This document shows, in pieces, positions 53,301 through 60,221 of a stretch of DNA of 64,000 nucleotides. Location: assembly GCF_051488685.1 (NCBI RefSeq), contig NZ_JBPSEH010000002.1, positions 186,001-250,000 on the forward strand. The letters are read 5' to 3'. Positions within the stretch are counted from its first letter, which is position 1, and every line of letters starts with the position of its first letter. Made by a program: the position numbers and the translations under genes. The DNA comes from Melioribacter sp051488685 (GTDB lineage: Bacteria; Bacteroidota; Ignavibacteria; Ignavibacteriales; Melioribacteraceae). Under the pieces are notes generated by a model that was given only the letters and a program-made list of their open reading frames with translations, was not told the origin of the DNA and ran no database searches.

Positions 53301-54213
53301 ATTTTAATTTCAACTGGTTTTCATATTGAAAAGTACGCTCTGTATTCCAATCGGCTGCGATGTTGAGTTTATCGCCAATTGTCCCACTTAAATTAATTTG
53401 TACCTGCTGCCTGAAATCCGGTTCATTCCTTGTATTACCGAGAGCAGAAGTAGTAATACCTTCGGTTGTTTCATTACGCCATGCGCCGTGAATGTCAACT
53501 GCACCCGCAATTTTAATGTTTATTTTAGGGGGTCCGAATATGCTGAATAACGATTTGCTCGGTAAAGGAATTTCAATGTTTGTTATATCGGTAATTAACT
53601 GGCTTAAATCTTTATTCTGCCCTTTAAGTTCATATTTGTATGCAAGTTTTTCCCATTCGTCTTCAGTTATAGATGCAAGCCGCAGTTTAATATAATCCTC
53701 AAGCGACATTTCTAAAAGTATTCTATATTCATCGTCGCCTATTAATTCTTTAATCAAAACTTTAGTTCCTGTAGAATCAAGTTCTACAACCCGTTTTAAA
53801 ACAGAAGGAGATGGTTCAATAAATAATGGAAATTTCCTCTTGGGTCTAAACGGGACTACATAATAATCGTCCCTTTTTGCGCTGAAATATTTAATGCGTG
53901 CTGTCGAGTCGGCCGCCAATGAATCTATTCGTCTTATAGAGTCCTGTTTAGCTTTAAGAATTAAAGAATCCCTTCGTGATAATTTGGCTATTGTTGTGTC
54001 TCGCCTTAGTTCCCCTTCATCTTTTTCGGTTGAATCGGGGATGAAAAGAGTTTCGTTATTGGAGTATGACTTTAGAAAAATAGATGTATTGGATGGATTG
54101 ACCAATTTGCCTTTCGGGGAGGCTAACTTGAGTCCTGCTGTTACAAATCCAATTAAGGTGATTAAGATTATTACCCGAATCAGAATATTTTTATTACTGG
54201 AATAGATTTTCAA
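47392..54213 (-). CDS. sprA: Type IX secretion outer-membrane translocon SprA/Sov
   Basis: Giant outer-membrane beta-barrel, the conducting pore of T9SS. 2273 residues. Seen: N-terminal hydrophobic segment (about 10-28), a basic linker, then long tracts of SprA-like periplasmic and barrel sequence with alternating aromatic/polar strands, for example IKIAGAVDIHGAWRNE, AYIDDFEGAKRIIPLG, FWVKIENAP, RVSFFTIGIINPADRG and the terminal strands. About the length expected for the family. The start is TTG at 54211-54213: no ATG is in frame until residue 169, and an in-frame stop lies four codons upstream. Its leader carries a G-rich heptamer repeat. It is followed by porX after 13 bases. Confidence 0.93.
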   Translation of the reverse strand: MKIYSSNKNILIRVIILITLIGFVTAGLKLASPKGKLVNPSNTSIFLKSYSNNETLFIPDSTEKDEGELRRDTTIAKLSRRDSLILKAKQDSIRRIDSLAADSTARIKYFSAKRDDYYVVPFRPKRKFPLFIEPSPSVLKRVVELDSTGTKVLIKELIGDDEYRILLEMSLEDYIKLRLASITEDEWEKLAYKYELKGQNKDLSQLITDITNIEIPLPSKSLFSIFGPPKINIKIAGAVDIHGAWRNETTEGITTSALGNTRNEPDFRQQVQINLSGTIGDKLNIAADWNTERTFQYENQLKLKYTGYEDEIIQSIEAGNVSLQTSPLIGGSEALFGIKANFQLGPLKLTALASQKKGETQEVSVSGGSKSQEFQIHAYDYSPNHFFVHEIYTDPNLNVFNRYFSKFVPEVIDSLRIKEIEVWKTYTGLYNPNERKGHAFIDLRPRKANEKYDDLRNTVEQTISGVQEIGVRWIKLQENVDYEIHPETGFISFKTQIQQQEAIAVAFRREGTTASPDDDIYYGEFLKDVAADSSANIVLLLVKPPNLQPQFKKAWKLQLKNIYAIGGREINKEGFKLDIKYQFEGGEAQSDYNGIKLIQAFGFDKTDESGTGGPDGAFDFIPGKTIIKSTGEIIFPVLEPFGNDLPSELPSDLRYDAVYDTTVNFARQDRAKDKFLVTGEYTASVTSSYNIGFNVVENSVKVLLNGNALTEGIDYTVDYNIGQVIIRKPEALVPGADLKITYEQNDLFQMASKTLVGLRGLYEIDRNTSLGFSFLNLNQQTLSDKVRIGEEPLNNSIFGLDFKTSLDMPFLTKAIDYVIPTSTISKLTLNAEYAYMSPDPNTKKSSIESDEGKSIAYIDDFEGAKRIIPLGMQYGAWKDISVPNGLPFIDALPERERMNHKAKAYWFNRTPSDVTIYHLYGNRKQAAPDQSLITALDFVYIPDKSGSYNWNPDLSDKKKNWAGMMKLLSTTANNLIEENIEFIEFWVKIENAPPNLKLNIDLGQISEDIIPNGQLDTEDKNFNDLIDEGEDTGIDGWIDAQEPNYDSATNPDPSGDNYFFQLTQNPEYTQINGTQGNAVSIDIGRLPDSEDLNHNFTLDRVNSYFRYEIPLDTNRANPFIQGGGDNAGWYLFRIPLKDYVEKYGDPSFSVVETIRFWVSGTDSPVHLRFAEMNLVGNQWQKVLEPPRVTNDDTVLTVSVVNVEDNPEYHSPPGVHRERDRSQPDYEIFKNEQSLELVIKNLEDGDKREVVKYLYKPLDVFNYKQMKLFVHADENDMPGSVTYYESPENYSSEVYIRFGSDSLNFYEYRQPLKSDSDNRNWNEVKILFSELTAIKQRRDSSNINKVYRVPVEGKEGHTYGIRGNPTLTRVSFFTIGIINPADRGTQGEKISGSVWINELRVLEADDTPGWAYSVAGTFGLADVMKVSFNASQTNPYFHKLTDRFGSRNEAISWGVSVDFDLLKLIPLNLAGSNFRIVYSRNERRQNPLFKPGTDIKVSEAQNQLRQALIEQNWDSQAIDDSISEFINSTRTYSFSESWTLSNVKFKVPTDIWYIRDLINNLTFSFNYNKTTNTSPTILTNNSWQWNGSISYSVNLSRELFFRPADIPIIGSIFDLLTDYKEMKVYFLPQTISAGINTTRKRNYTVNRTLATQPNIQRDFTASRNAGFTWAITEGGLLNLSMAYNFDVQSSLAYLLLKDSLYERSESEIWRDIFNGEFFGRDFNYKQNFDIRTNPKIPTFWDLNRYINVNASYGVSYSWIYNFNQEELGRSAGYSNRISAGMTVRLKSIFAPLFQESNSNQAAAQRNQPSKEARGRGTRRTNEQRGVDVDRQIAQDNALKDTSTVKDSLISNIMNETELNETPGTFTVVLEYLKLGIKWLLIDYDQISFNFSQSSSYTGGGLKGTGTGFNNFWGFKQSPTNGPSRLFMLGFSNDIGPRSPFGNLTDNYTHKNDIDMRTSRPLWEGAQLDISWKVGWGINKSINFKTDENGFAYAEVYNTTGTLNRSFLFMPFGFGNGISKVHELYNKNSENPTQSLSDAFVRGFETTSILGKIPVLSKLFKYIPRPNWSFSWTGLEKYELLSFAKRITINHAYSSNYSEGWLINPDGIQEIQTQKVDYSFTPLLGITFQFDNLWGGSLQSTIRYTTRNSYSLGSSTRNITESFSRDINVSLSYSKSGFDLPLFGISLKNDLEISITYTNGQNSTVVYNMDNFKEEGTPQDGKVNTVLEPKIKYVMSSRVTLSIFYRRSTIEPQGASRVPPTTTNEAGVDVRIAIQ

Positions 54214-54329
54214 CCTGCAAATTAGTTACGAGAATAGTAGAATAATAATCTATATACCTCCCCTTTTTCCCGCTCAAAATTAGTAATTTTTTTTGACTTA
54301 ACAATCTTTCTCAAAAATATTTTACCACT

Positions 54330-54367
54330 CCCCTCTCCCAAATCCCAAATCCCTAATCCCTAATCCC
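54330..54367 (-). repeat. G-rich heptamer tandem repeat in the sprA leader
   Basis: On the minus strand, six G-tracts of 3-4 bases: five are spaced exactly 7 bases apart (plus-strand C-triplets at 337, 344, 351, 358 and 365 within 54000), preceded by a CCCC at 330-333. The loops are ATTA or ATTT. It directly follows the phosphatase stop (54370) and lies 117 bases before the sprA start. Four or more G3 tracts with 4-base loops satisfy a G-quadruplex pattern in the sprA sense strand. Confidence 0.85.
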
Positions 54368-54369
54368 TA

Positions 54370-55059
54370 TCAAATAATATCCTTCAATTCCGTTTTCACA
54401 TCGATAGTATCGATAATATTACTCATATCGACAATTACCGCACTCAGTTTATTCCCTACGCATGCTCCAGTATCAATATAGACAGCATTAGAATCTTCTA
54501 CAAAAGTAACTTCTGGTTGTTTTGTATGACCAACAATCTGGAGTTTACCGAGGTTTAGAAGCGGGTCACGAGTCCACATCACTCCTCTGTCGGTACTAAT
54601 ATCGGCTTTTATAAAAGGTACCAGCAATTCGAGATTGTTTCTGAAATCCTGCGGTAAGAATTTTTCGTAGTAACTTGAAATACCAGCATGAGAAATAAAA
54701 CAATCATCCAGATTGAAATAGAGTGGTGCTTCTTTGATAAAATCGATATGCTCGAACATCTCTTTTTGATGATCTTCATAAGAAAGGAGTGTGGGTTCGT
54801 TACCATTGAAAAACCATGAACGAGCAAATATACTCGACGGTTCTTTGAAGAAATGATAAAACATATAGTCATGATTACCGGGGGTAACTTTAATGTTATT
54901 TTTAATTACGAATTTAATTACATCGTAACTAAAATTACCTCTGTCAACGAGATCGCCTACGGTGTAGACATCAATACCTGGATACTTTTCGGTAATCTTT
55001 TCGTAGAGCGCTTTGAGAGTAAAGAAACAGCCGTGGATATCACCGATTACTGCAATCAT
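54370..55059 (-). CDS. Metallophosphoesterase (bis-tetraphosphatase / PrpA-like)
   Basis: Calcineurin-like phosphatase of 229 residues. All family motifs are present: GDIHG (6-10), TVGDLVDRG, PGNHD, SHAG and GHTKQ, with two-metal ligands. Layout matches the small PPP-like bacterial phosphatases that hydrolyse phosphoprotein or Ap4A. Substrate is unknown. It overlaps the CoA transferase stop by 4 bases (ATGA) and lies before sprA on the same strand, so it may share its transcript. Confidence 0.9.
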   Translation of the reverse strand: MIAVIGDIHGCFFTLKALYEKITEKYPGIDVYTVGDLVDRGNFSYDVIKFVIKNNIKVTPGNHDYMFYHFFKEPSSIFARSWFFNGNEPTLLSYEDHQKEMFEHIDFIKEAPLYFNLDDCFISHAGISSYYEKFLPQDFRNNLELLVPFIKADISTDRGVMWTRDPLLNLGKLQIVGHTKQPEVTFVEDSNAVYIDTGACVGNKLSAVIVDMSNIIDTIDVKTELKDII

Positions 55060-56408
55060 ATATGATAAGTTTTTTTGGCAAATTCGGTTAATTCATCTCT
55101 GAAAGCAGGATGAGCAATTTCAATTAATGCGCGTGCTCTTTCTTGAATTGTCTTACCAAAAAGATTGGCTATACCGTATTCGGTAACAACGTAATGAACA
55201 TCGCCTCTCGACGTTACAACTCCTGCACCCTCTTTTAAAGTGGGCACGATCTTGGAAAATTTCAAATTTGCAGTTGCAGCAGGAAGAGCTATAATTGGTT
55301 TGCCTCCTTCTGAACGAGCTGCACCGCGCACAAAATCAACCTGTCCTCCAATACCACTGTATAATTTTGTACCGATACTATCGGCACATACCTGACCTGT
55401 CAGGTCAATTTCAATGGCGGAATTGATTGCTACCATTTTATTATTCTTTGCTATCAAAAAAGGATCGTTAACGTATTCCTGAGGATGGAATTCGAATATT
55501 GGATTATTGTCAATAAAACTATACGATTTTTTTGTGCCGAGCACGAAGCCTGCAATTATTTTTCCATGATGAAGCGTTTTCTTTTCGCCGTTTACTACGC
55601 CTTCTTCAATTAATTCAATTAATCCATCAGAAAACATTTCAGTGTGAACGCCCAGGTCATTTTTATCATGAAGATATCTCAATACAGCATCTGGGATTGA
55701 CCCAATTCCCATTTGAATTGTGGAACCGTCTTCAATTAGACTTGCAACATTTCGGCCAATTTTGTCATAAATTTCGAGTTCTTCTGGCGATGCGTTTGGA
55801 TCTACCTGAGGTAACTCCTGCAGAGGCTCATCGACTTCAACTATATAATCGATCTTATTTATATGAATAAAACTGTTGCCAAGTCCTCGTGGCATTTGCT
55901 TGTTAACCTGGGCAATTACGATTTTCGCTTTTTCGGCGGGAGTTTTAATATTGCCGACATCAATACCGTAACTGCAAAAACCGTGTTCGTCAGGCGGTGA
56001 AACATGTATCATGGCCACATCGGCTTGTATCACTCCCCTTTTGAAGAGAAGTGTAACTTCGGAAAGAAAGATAGGAATAAATTCAGCTCGGCCTTCATTT
56101 ACAGCTTTTCTTGTATTATGACCAATGAAAAACGCCTTGTGTTTAAAATGCTTTTCCATACCTGGTTCTGTATAAGGCAGATCTCCGACTACAAGGATAT
56201 GATAAATTTCGACGTCGAATAATTCGTCTTTTCTTTTGACCATTGCATTAATCAGATTTAATGGTGCAGCACATCCAGGTTGGATAATAATCTTATCCCG
56301 GCTTTTTATAACTTTGACTGCATCTTCTGCACTAACTAATTTAGATGTATATTTGCTTATCCATGGAGCACCGGAAGCCCTGTTTTTACTAATTTGTTCT
56401 AAAGTCAT
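55056..56408 (-). CDS. Acetyl-CoA hydrolase/transferase family CoA transferase
   Basis: CoA transferase of 450 residues of the 4-hydroxybutyrate/acetate CoA transferase type. Seen: SAEDAVKVIKSRDKIIIQPGCAAP, AMIHVSPPDEHGFCSYGID, GIGSIPDAVLRYL, HTEMFSDGLIELIEEGVVNG (the catalytic-glutamate region), DSIGTKLYSGIGGQVDFVRGA and VVTEYGIANLFGKTIQERA. It could be acyl-CoA:acetate or succinyl-CoA:acetate transferase; the substrate is not determined. It overlaps the metallophosphoesterase by 4 bases and follows the ald gene by 14. Confidence 0.92.
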   Translation of the reverse strand: MTLEQISKNRASGAPWISKYTSKLVSAEDAVKVIKSRDKIIIQPGCAAPLNLINAMVKRKDELFDVEIYHILVVGDLPYTEPGMEKHFKHKAFFIGHNTRKAVNEGRAEFIPIFLSEVTLLFKRGVIQADVAMIHVSPPDEHGFCSYGIDVGNIKTPAEKAKIVIAQVNKQMPRGLGNSFIHINKIDYIVEVDEPLQELPQVDPNASPEELEIYDKIGRNVASLIEDGSTIQMGIGSIPDAVLRYLHDKNDLGVHTEMFSDGLIELIEEGVVNGEKKTLHHGKIIAGFVLGTKKSYSFIDNNPIFEFHPQEYVNDPFLIAKNNKMVAINSAIEIDLTGQVCADSIGTKLYSGIGGQVDFVRGAARSEGGKPIIALPAATANLKFSKIVPTLKEGAGVVTSRGDVHYVVTEYGIANLFGKTIQERARALIEIAHPAFRDELTEFAKKTYHI

Positions 56409-56422
56409 AAAGCACCCAATTT

Positions 56423-57544
56423 TTAATTAGTTGGGAAAATGTGTAATCTTCTGTACTCGAGTCCATAGATATCAGCAATGTTTTCGTTCGAGCAAAAACC
56501 GTTATATGTGCAAACTCCCTTTGAAAGTCCGGCATCGCTCAACAGAGCTCTCGATAGACCATTATCAGCAATTTCGAGTATATATTCGATAGCAGCGTTA
56601 GTAAGACCATATGAAGCCGATCTCGATACAAAGGCTGGCATATTTGGAACGCAATAATGAATAACATCATGCATAACGTAGATGGGATCAGAAATTGAAG
56701 TGGGTCTGCTCGTCTCGACGCACCCGCCCTGGTCAATCGATACATCCACAATTACCGAGCCTTTCTTCATCGTTTTAACCATTTCTTCGGTAATTAAATG
56801 GGGGGCTTTTTCGGCTTTCATTTGAACTGCTCCAATCAGTAAATCTGCAAATTTCACACCCCTTGCAATTGTATATTCATTTGCAGCTACAGTAGTTATG
56901 CTTTTTGAAATCAGATCGTTAATTGCTCGAAGTCTTTTCAAATCTTTGTCCAGAACAATTACATGAGCTCCTCGGGAATAAGCAGTTCTGGCGGCATTAA
57001 AACCGACAACACCAGCACCTAAAATTACAACTGCTGCAGGTGCGACGCCGGCGATTCCACCTAAGAGGATACCTCGACCAATGGGATGATCGCTGCCAAG
57101 ATATCGTTCGCCTGCTTGCACTGCCAATTGACCTGCGATTTCGCTCATCGATTGAAGTACGGGCAAATGGTCGTCCTTTTCGATTAATTCATACGCAATA
57201 GCCACAATTTTCTTTTTCAATAATTTTTCGATAATACTCTTTTTATTGACAGCCAGGTATAAGAATGAAAAAATTATCTGTTCATCTTTTAACAAATCGG
57301 CTTCTTCGTCCGTTAATGGTGCTATTTTAACAATCATATCAGCTCGTTGATAAACTTCTTCAACAGAATAAACAATATTTGCTCCTACCTGCCTGTATTC
57401 TTCATCGGTAAAATGACTTTCTAAACCGGCACCTGTTTCGATAAATACCGTATGACCGGATTTAACCAGAGTATTAACGCCCGCAGGTGCAAGAGCTACC
57501 CTCTTTTCTTCGTAATGTTTTTCTTTCGGTATTCCGATTCTCAT
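56423..57544 (-). CDS. ald: Alanine dehydrogenase-like protein
   Basis: NAD-linked enzyme of 373 residues of the alanine dehydrogenase/transhydrogenase-N family. Seen: GIPKEKHYEEKRVALAPAGV, K73 in MIVKIAPL (matches the catalytic lysine), NAD loop VVILGAGVVGFNAARTA, and D271 in IVDVSIDQGGC. But at the place of the catalytic histidine (FTFLHLAA in the M. tuberculosis enzyme) it has Y96 in FSFLYLAV. All other alignment blocks fit, so the deviation is local. It may therefore be inactive or altered as an alanine dehydrogenase. It lies upstream of the CoA transferase and sprA/porX block. Confidence 0.88.
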   Translation of the reverse strand: MRIGIPKEKHYEEKRVALAPAGVNTLVKSGHTVFIETGAGLESHFTDEEYRQVGANIVYSVEEVYQRADMIVKIAPLTDEEADLLKDEQIIFSFLYLAVNKKSIIEKLLKKKIVAIAYELIEKDDHLPVLQSMSEIAGQLAVQAGERYLGSDHPIGRGILLGGIAGVAPAAVVILGAGVVGFNAARTAYSRGAHVIVLDKDLKRLRAINDLISKSITTVAANEYTIARGVKFADLLIGAVQMKAEKAPHLITEEMVKTMKKGSVIVDVSIDQGGCVETSRPTSISDPIYVMHDVIHYCVPNMPAFVSRSASYGLTNAAIEYILEIADNGLSRALLSDAGLSKGVCTYNGFCSNENIADIYGLEYRRLHIFPTN

Positions 57545-57599
57545 AGGCTCTCTTTATTTATTGTAAGTAAAAATAGTTATTTACGATTCATTCCACAAA

Positions 57600-58559
57600 T
57601 CAATTGACTGGCGTAATCGGACTTTTGCCGTTTAAAACAGCTTCAACGTTACGCGCTGCGAGCAATGCCATTTCTTCTCTTGTTTCTTTAGTTGCACTTC
57701 CAATGTGAGGTAGTAAGACTACGTTTTGCAATTTTAACAATTCAGGATTAATATTTGGCTCGTTTTCATATACATCGAAACCAGCAGCTCTAATTTTATT
57801 TTTCTTTAATAATTCTATCAAATAATTTTCTTCAATAACTTCACCCCGTGCTACATTCACAATTATTGCACTCTTTTTCATCAGTCTCAATTTATCTCGA
57901 TTTATTAGATGATAAGTTTCTTCCGTCAGAGGAAGGTGAATGGAAATTATATCCGCATTTTTCATTAGATAGTCGAGGCTTACCTTTCTGCCTTTAATTT
58001 CGTTTTCAATGATTGTATTTTTCGATCTGTTGAAATAGATGATTTTAGTTTTGAAAGCTTTTATCCGTCGGGCCACTTCGGTTCCAATTTCACCTGCTCC
58101 AATTATACCGACAGTTTTACCTTTCAACTCAGTTCCCAAAAACAGATCCGGCATCCATCCTTTAAATTTTCCATCACGCATAAATTTTTCAGCTTCAATC
58201 AGGCGTCGGGAGCACGCTAAAATTAAACTTATTGTAAGCTCGGCAGTTGCATCGCTTAAAACACCTGGTGTATTTGTTACAAAAATACCTTTCATTTTAG
58301 CATATTGAACGTCGATATTATTGTATCCGACTGCATAATTTGCAATCACCTTACATTTAACCAGAGCGTCCAAGACTTCATGATCTATTTTATTAGAAAG
58401 GAGTGTTATAATACCATCGGCATTTGATGCTTTTTTTATAAGCTCGTTTTTTGTAATCGGTTCGCTGCCATTGTGAACGGATACCGAATAACCTTTCGAC
58501 CTTAAATACTTATCGATTTTACCGGGGAGTACAGATGTAATGAATATTTTTTTATGCAT
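57600..58559 (-). CDS. D-2-hydroxyacid dehydrogenase (glyoxylate/hydroxypyruvate reductase type)
   Basis: NAD(P)-dependent dehydrogenase of 319 residues, D-isomer-specific family. Seen: Rossmann loop GIIGAGEIGTEVARRI, catalytic arginine in VNVARGEVI, glutamate in YENEPN, histidine in LLPHIGSATKETREEM, all three catalytic residues in place. Close in pattern to D-glycerate dehydrogenase/glyoxylate reductase; a phosphoglycerate dehydrogenase role is less likely because there is no ACT domain. It follows the SpmA-SpmB fusion by 3 bases and precedes ald by 55. Confidence 0.9.
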   Translation of the reverse strand: MHKKIFITSVLPGKIDKYLRSKGYSVSVHNGSEPITKNELIKKASNADGIITLLSNKIDHEVLDALVKCKVIANYAVGYNNIDVQYAKMKGIFVTNTPGVLSDATAELTISLILACSRRLIEAEKFMRDGKFKGWMPDLFLGTELKGKTVGIIGAGEIGTEVARRIKAFKTKIIYFNRSKNTIIENEIKGRKVSLDYLMKNADIISIHLPLTEETYHLINRDKLRLMKKSAIIVNVARGEVIEENYLIELLKKNKIRAAGFDVYENEPNINPELLKLQNVVLLPHIGSATKETREEMALLAARNVEAVLNGKSPITPVN

Positions 58560-58562
58560 AAG

Positions 58563-60131
58563 CTATCCGAACAAAAGTTTAACAATAAAGAGTGCTCCAA
58601 GAATTCCTGCAATATCGGCGATAACGCCTGCTAGGACGGCATGTCTGGCTCTTTTAATATTGACCGAGCCGAAGTAGAGCGCCAGAACGTAAAATGTAGT
58701 TTCGGTACTTCCCATAATTGTAGAGACCAATATTCCGATGAACGAATCCGGACCGTGAACAGTAATAATTTCAGACATAATACCGAGCGAGCCACTACCT
58801 GAAAGTGGACGCATTAGCGCCATAGGCAAAGCTTCAGCTGGAAAGCCAATTAAATCGGTCAAAGGCGAAAGCAACTTCACGAATAAATCGAGAGCTCCGC
58901 CTGCGCGAAAAATTCCGATTGCTACAAGCATAGCAACGAGATAAGGAATAATCTTTATTGCAATATTAAACCCTTCTTTCGCACCCTCTACGAATACTTC
59001 GTAAATTTTTACTTTCTTTATTATGCCGTAACCGATAAACACTAAAATTATTATCGGGATTGCAATAGTTGATATAATTTTTATTATATCTTTTATCATC
59101 TCCGCCGAAAGTCCATTTATTATCAGGATAAAAACGATTCCAATTAATAATAGAAACAAGGACAGAGGTTTGATAAACGACCCTGCTTCAACTTTTCCTT
59201 TCGATAAATACTCGAATATTTTTGCAGTAGTAATGCCAGCTATGGTAGCGCATAAAGCACCGAAAAATGAAGTGCCAATTATTATTGCTGGTTCACTACT
59301 TCCAGCAGCAGCCCTTACTGCAATTGCAGTTGCAGGTATCAAAGTCAGTCCGGCAGTATTGATTGCCAGAAACATGCACATGGCATTTGTAGCTGTTCCT
59401 TTATTTTTATTGAGAGTATCGAGTTCTTCCATTGCTTTCAGACCGAAAGGCGTTGCTGCATTGCCCAATCCGAGCATATTTGCCGATATGTTCATTATTA
59501 TCGAACCGATTGCGGGATGCTCGGGTGGCACTTCGGGAAAAAGAAACTTTGTAAGTGGTTTTATTAATAGTGATATTTTACGAATTAATCCCGCTTCGTA
59601 AGCAATTTTCATCAAGCCAAGCCACAAAGCCATAATTCCAATCAAGCCCAGAGAGATATTCACAGCTGTCGATGCATAATCGATCGCAGCATTTGTAACG
59701 TTCTTCATTTTAAGAAAACTTACTTCCTCTAATCGAACAGATACCTCGGCTGTATCTGCAGCCTGCTTATTTTTGAATGTAAGTTTTCCTGTAATATCAT
59801 TTTCATCGCCATCTGCGGCAGCAATATCTTTCCATAATTCTGGATCGCCCTCATTAACGGTAATTCTTATGTTGTATGAATTTTTCCTATCTGTCTGTTT
59901 ATAAGTAATTCTATTTTTAATTTCATCCTTTATTTTTATTCTATAAAATTTTTCGTAATTCTCTTTCGGAATTATCAGTTCACCTGTTCCGTCGTTGTTT
60001 TGATTGGTGATGAAATAAGCAGGTAAATCTTTTCCGTTCATGTATTTATTGTTATGAAAATCAGACAAATCGTAAATCAGTGCAGAAGCAATTCCGATTG
60101 AAAGAAGACCAAGCCAGATATAATTGAGCAT
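58563..60131 (-). CDS. Fused SpmA-SpmB nucleoside-recognition membrane protein
   Basis: Membrane protein of 522 residues combining SpmA and SpmB, two nucleoside-recognition (Gate) proteins that are separate in spore formers. Seen: an N-terminal membrane segment, a soluble insertion of about 30-140, SpmA-like PAIGSIIMNISANMLGLGNAATPFGLKAMEEL (about 205-240), and SpmB-like LMRPLSGSGSLGIMSEIITVHGPDSFIGIL and TETTFYVLALYFG (about 435-490), with many other hydrophobic segments. Transport or a sensing function is unknown in non-sporulating bacteria. First gene of the minus-strand block; divergent from the omega-amidase with a 90-base promoter gap. Confidence 0.9.
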   Translation of the reverse strand: MLNYIWLGLLSIGIASALIYDLSDFHNNKYMNGKDLPAYFITNQNNDGTGELIIPKENYEKFYRIKIKDEIKNRITYKQTDRKNSYNIRITVNEGDPELWKDIAAADGDENDITGKLTFKNKQAADTAEVSVRLEEVSFLKMKNVTNAAIDYASTAVNISLGLIGIMALWLGLMKIAYEAGLIRKISLLIKPLTKFLFPEVPPEHPAIGSIIMNISANMLGLGNAATPFGLKAMEELDTLNKNKGTATNAMCMFLAINTAGLTLIPATAIAVRAAAGSSEPAIIIGTSFFGALCATIAGITTAKIFEYLSKGKVEAGSFIKPLSLFLLLIGIVFILIINGLSAEMIKDIIKIISTIAIPIIILVFIGYGIIKKVKIYEVFVEGAKEGFNIAIKIIPYLVAMLVAIGIFRAGGALDLFVKLLSPLTDLIGFPAEALPMALMRPLSGSGSLGIMSEIITVHGPDSFIGILVSTIMGSTETTFYVLALYFGSVNIKRARHAVLAGVIADIAGILGALFIVKLLFG

Positions 60132-60221
60132 ACGGTTTTATTTTATTATTTGATTTCTTTTTTGACAAAATTATAAATTAATAAACAAAAAAGGGATTTT
60201 TTTTACCCTGAGGGGAAATAA

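Noticed and set aside
54330..54367. CRISPR-like or telomere-like array reading of the heptamer repeat
   Set aside because: Unit is only 7 bases with no spacers and six tracts in total; a simple tandem repeat with G-quadruplex potential is the better description.
59170..59601. A 143-codon plus-strand frame opposite the SpmA-SpmB fusion
   Set aside because: Antisense to conserved membrane segments; hydrophobicity mirrors the complementary codons.
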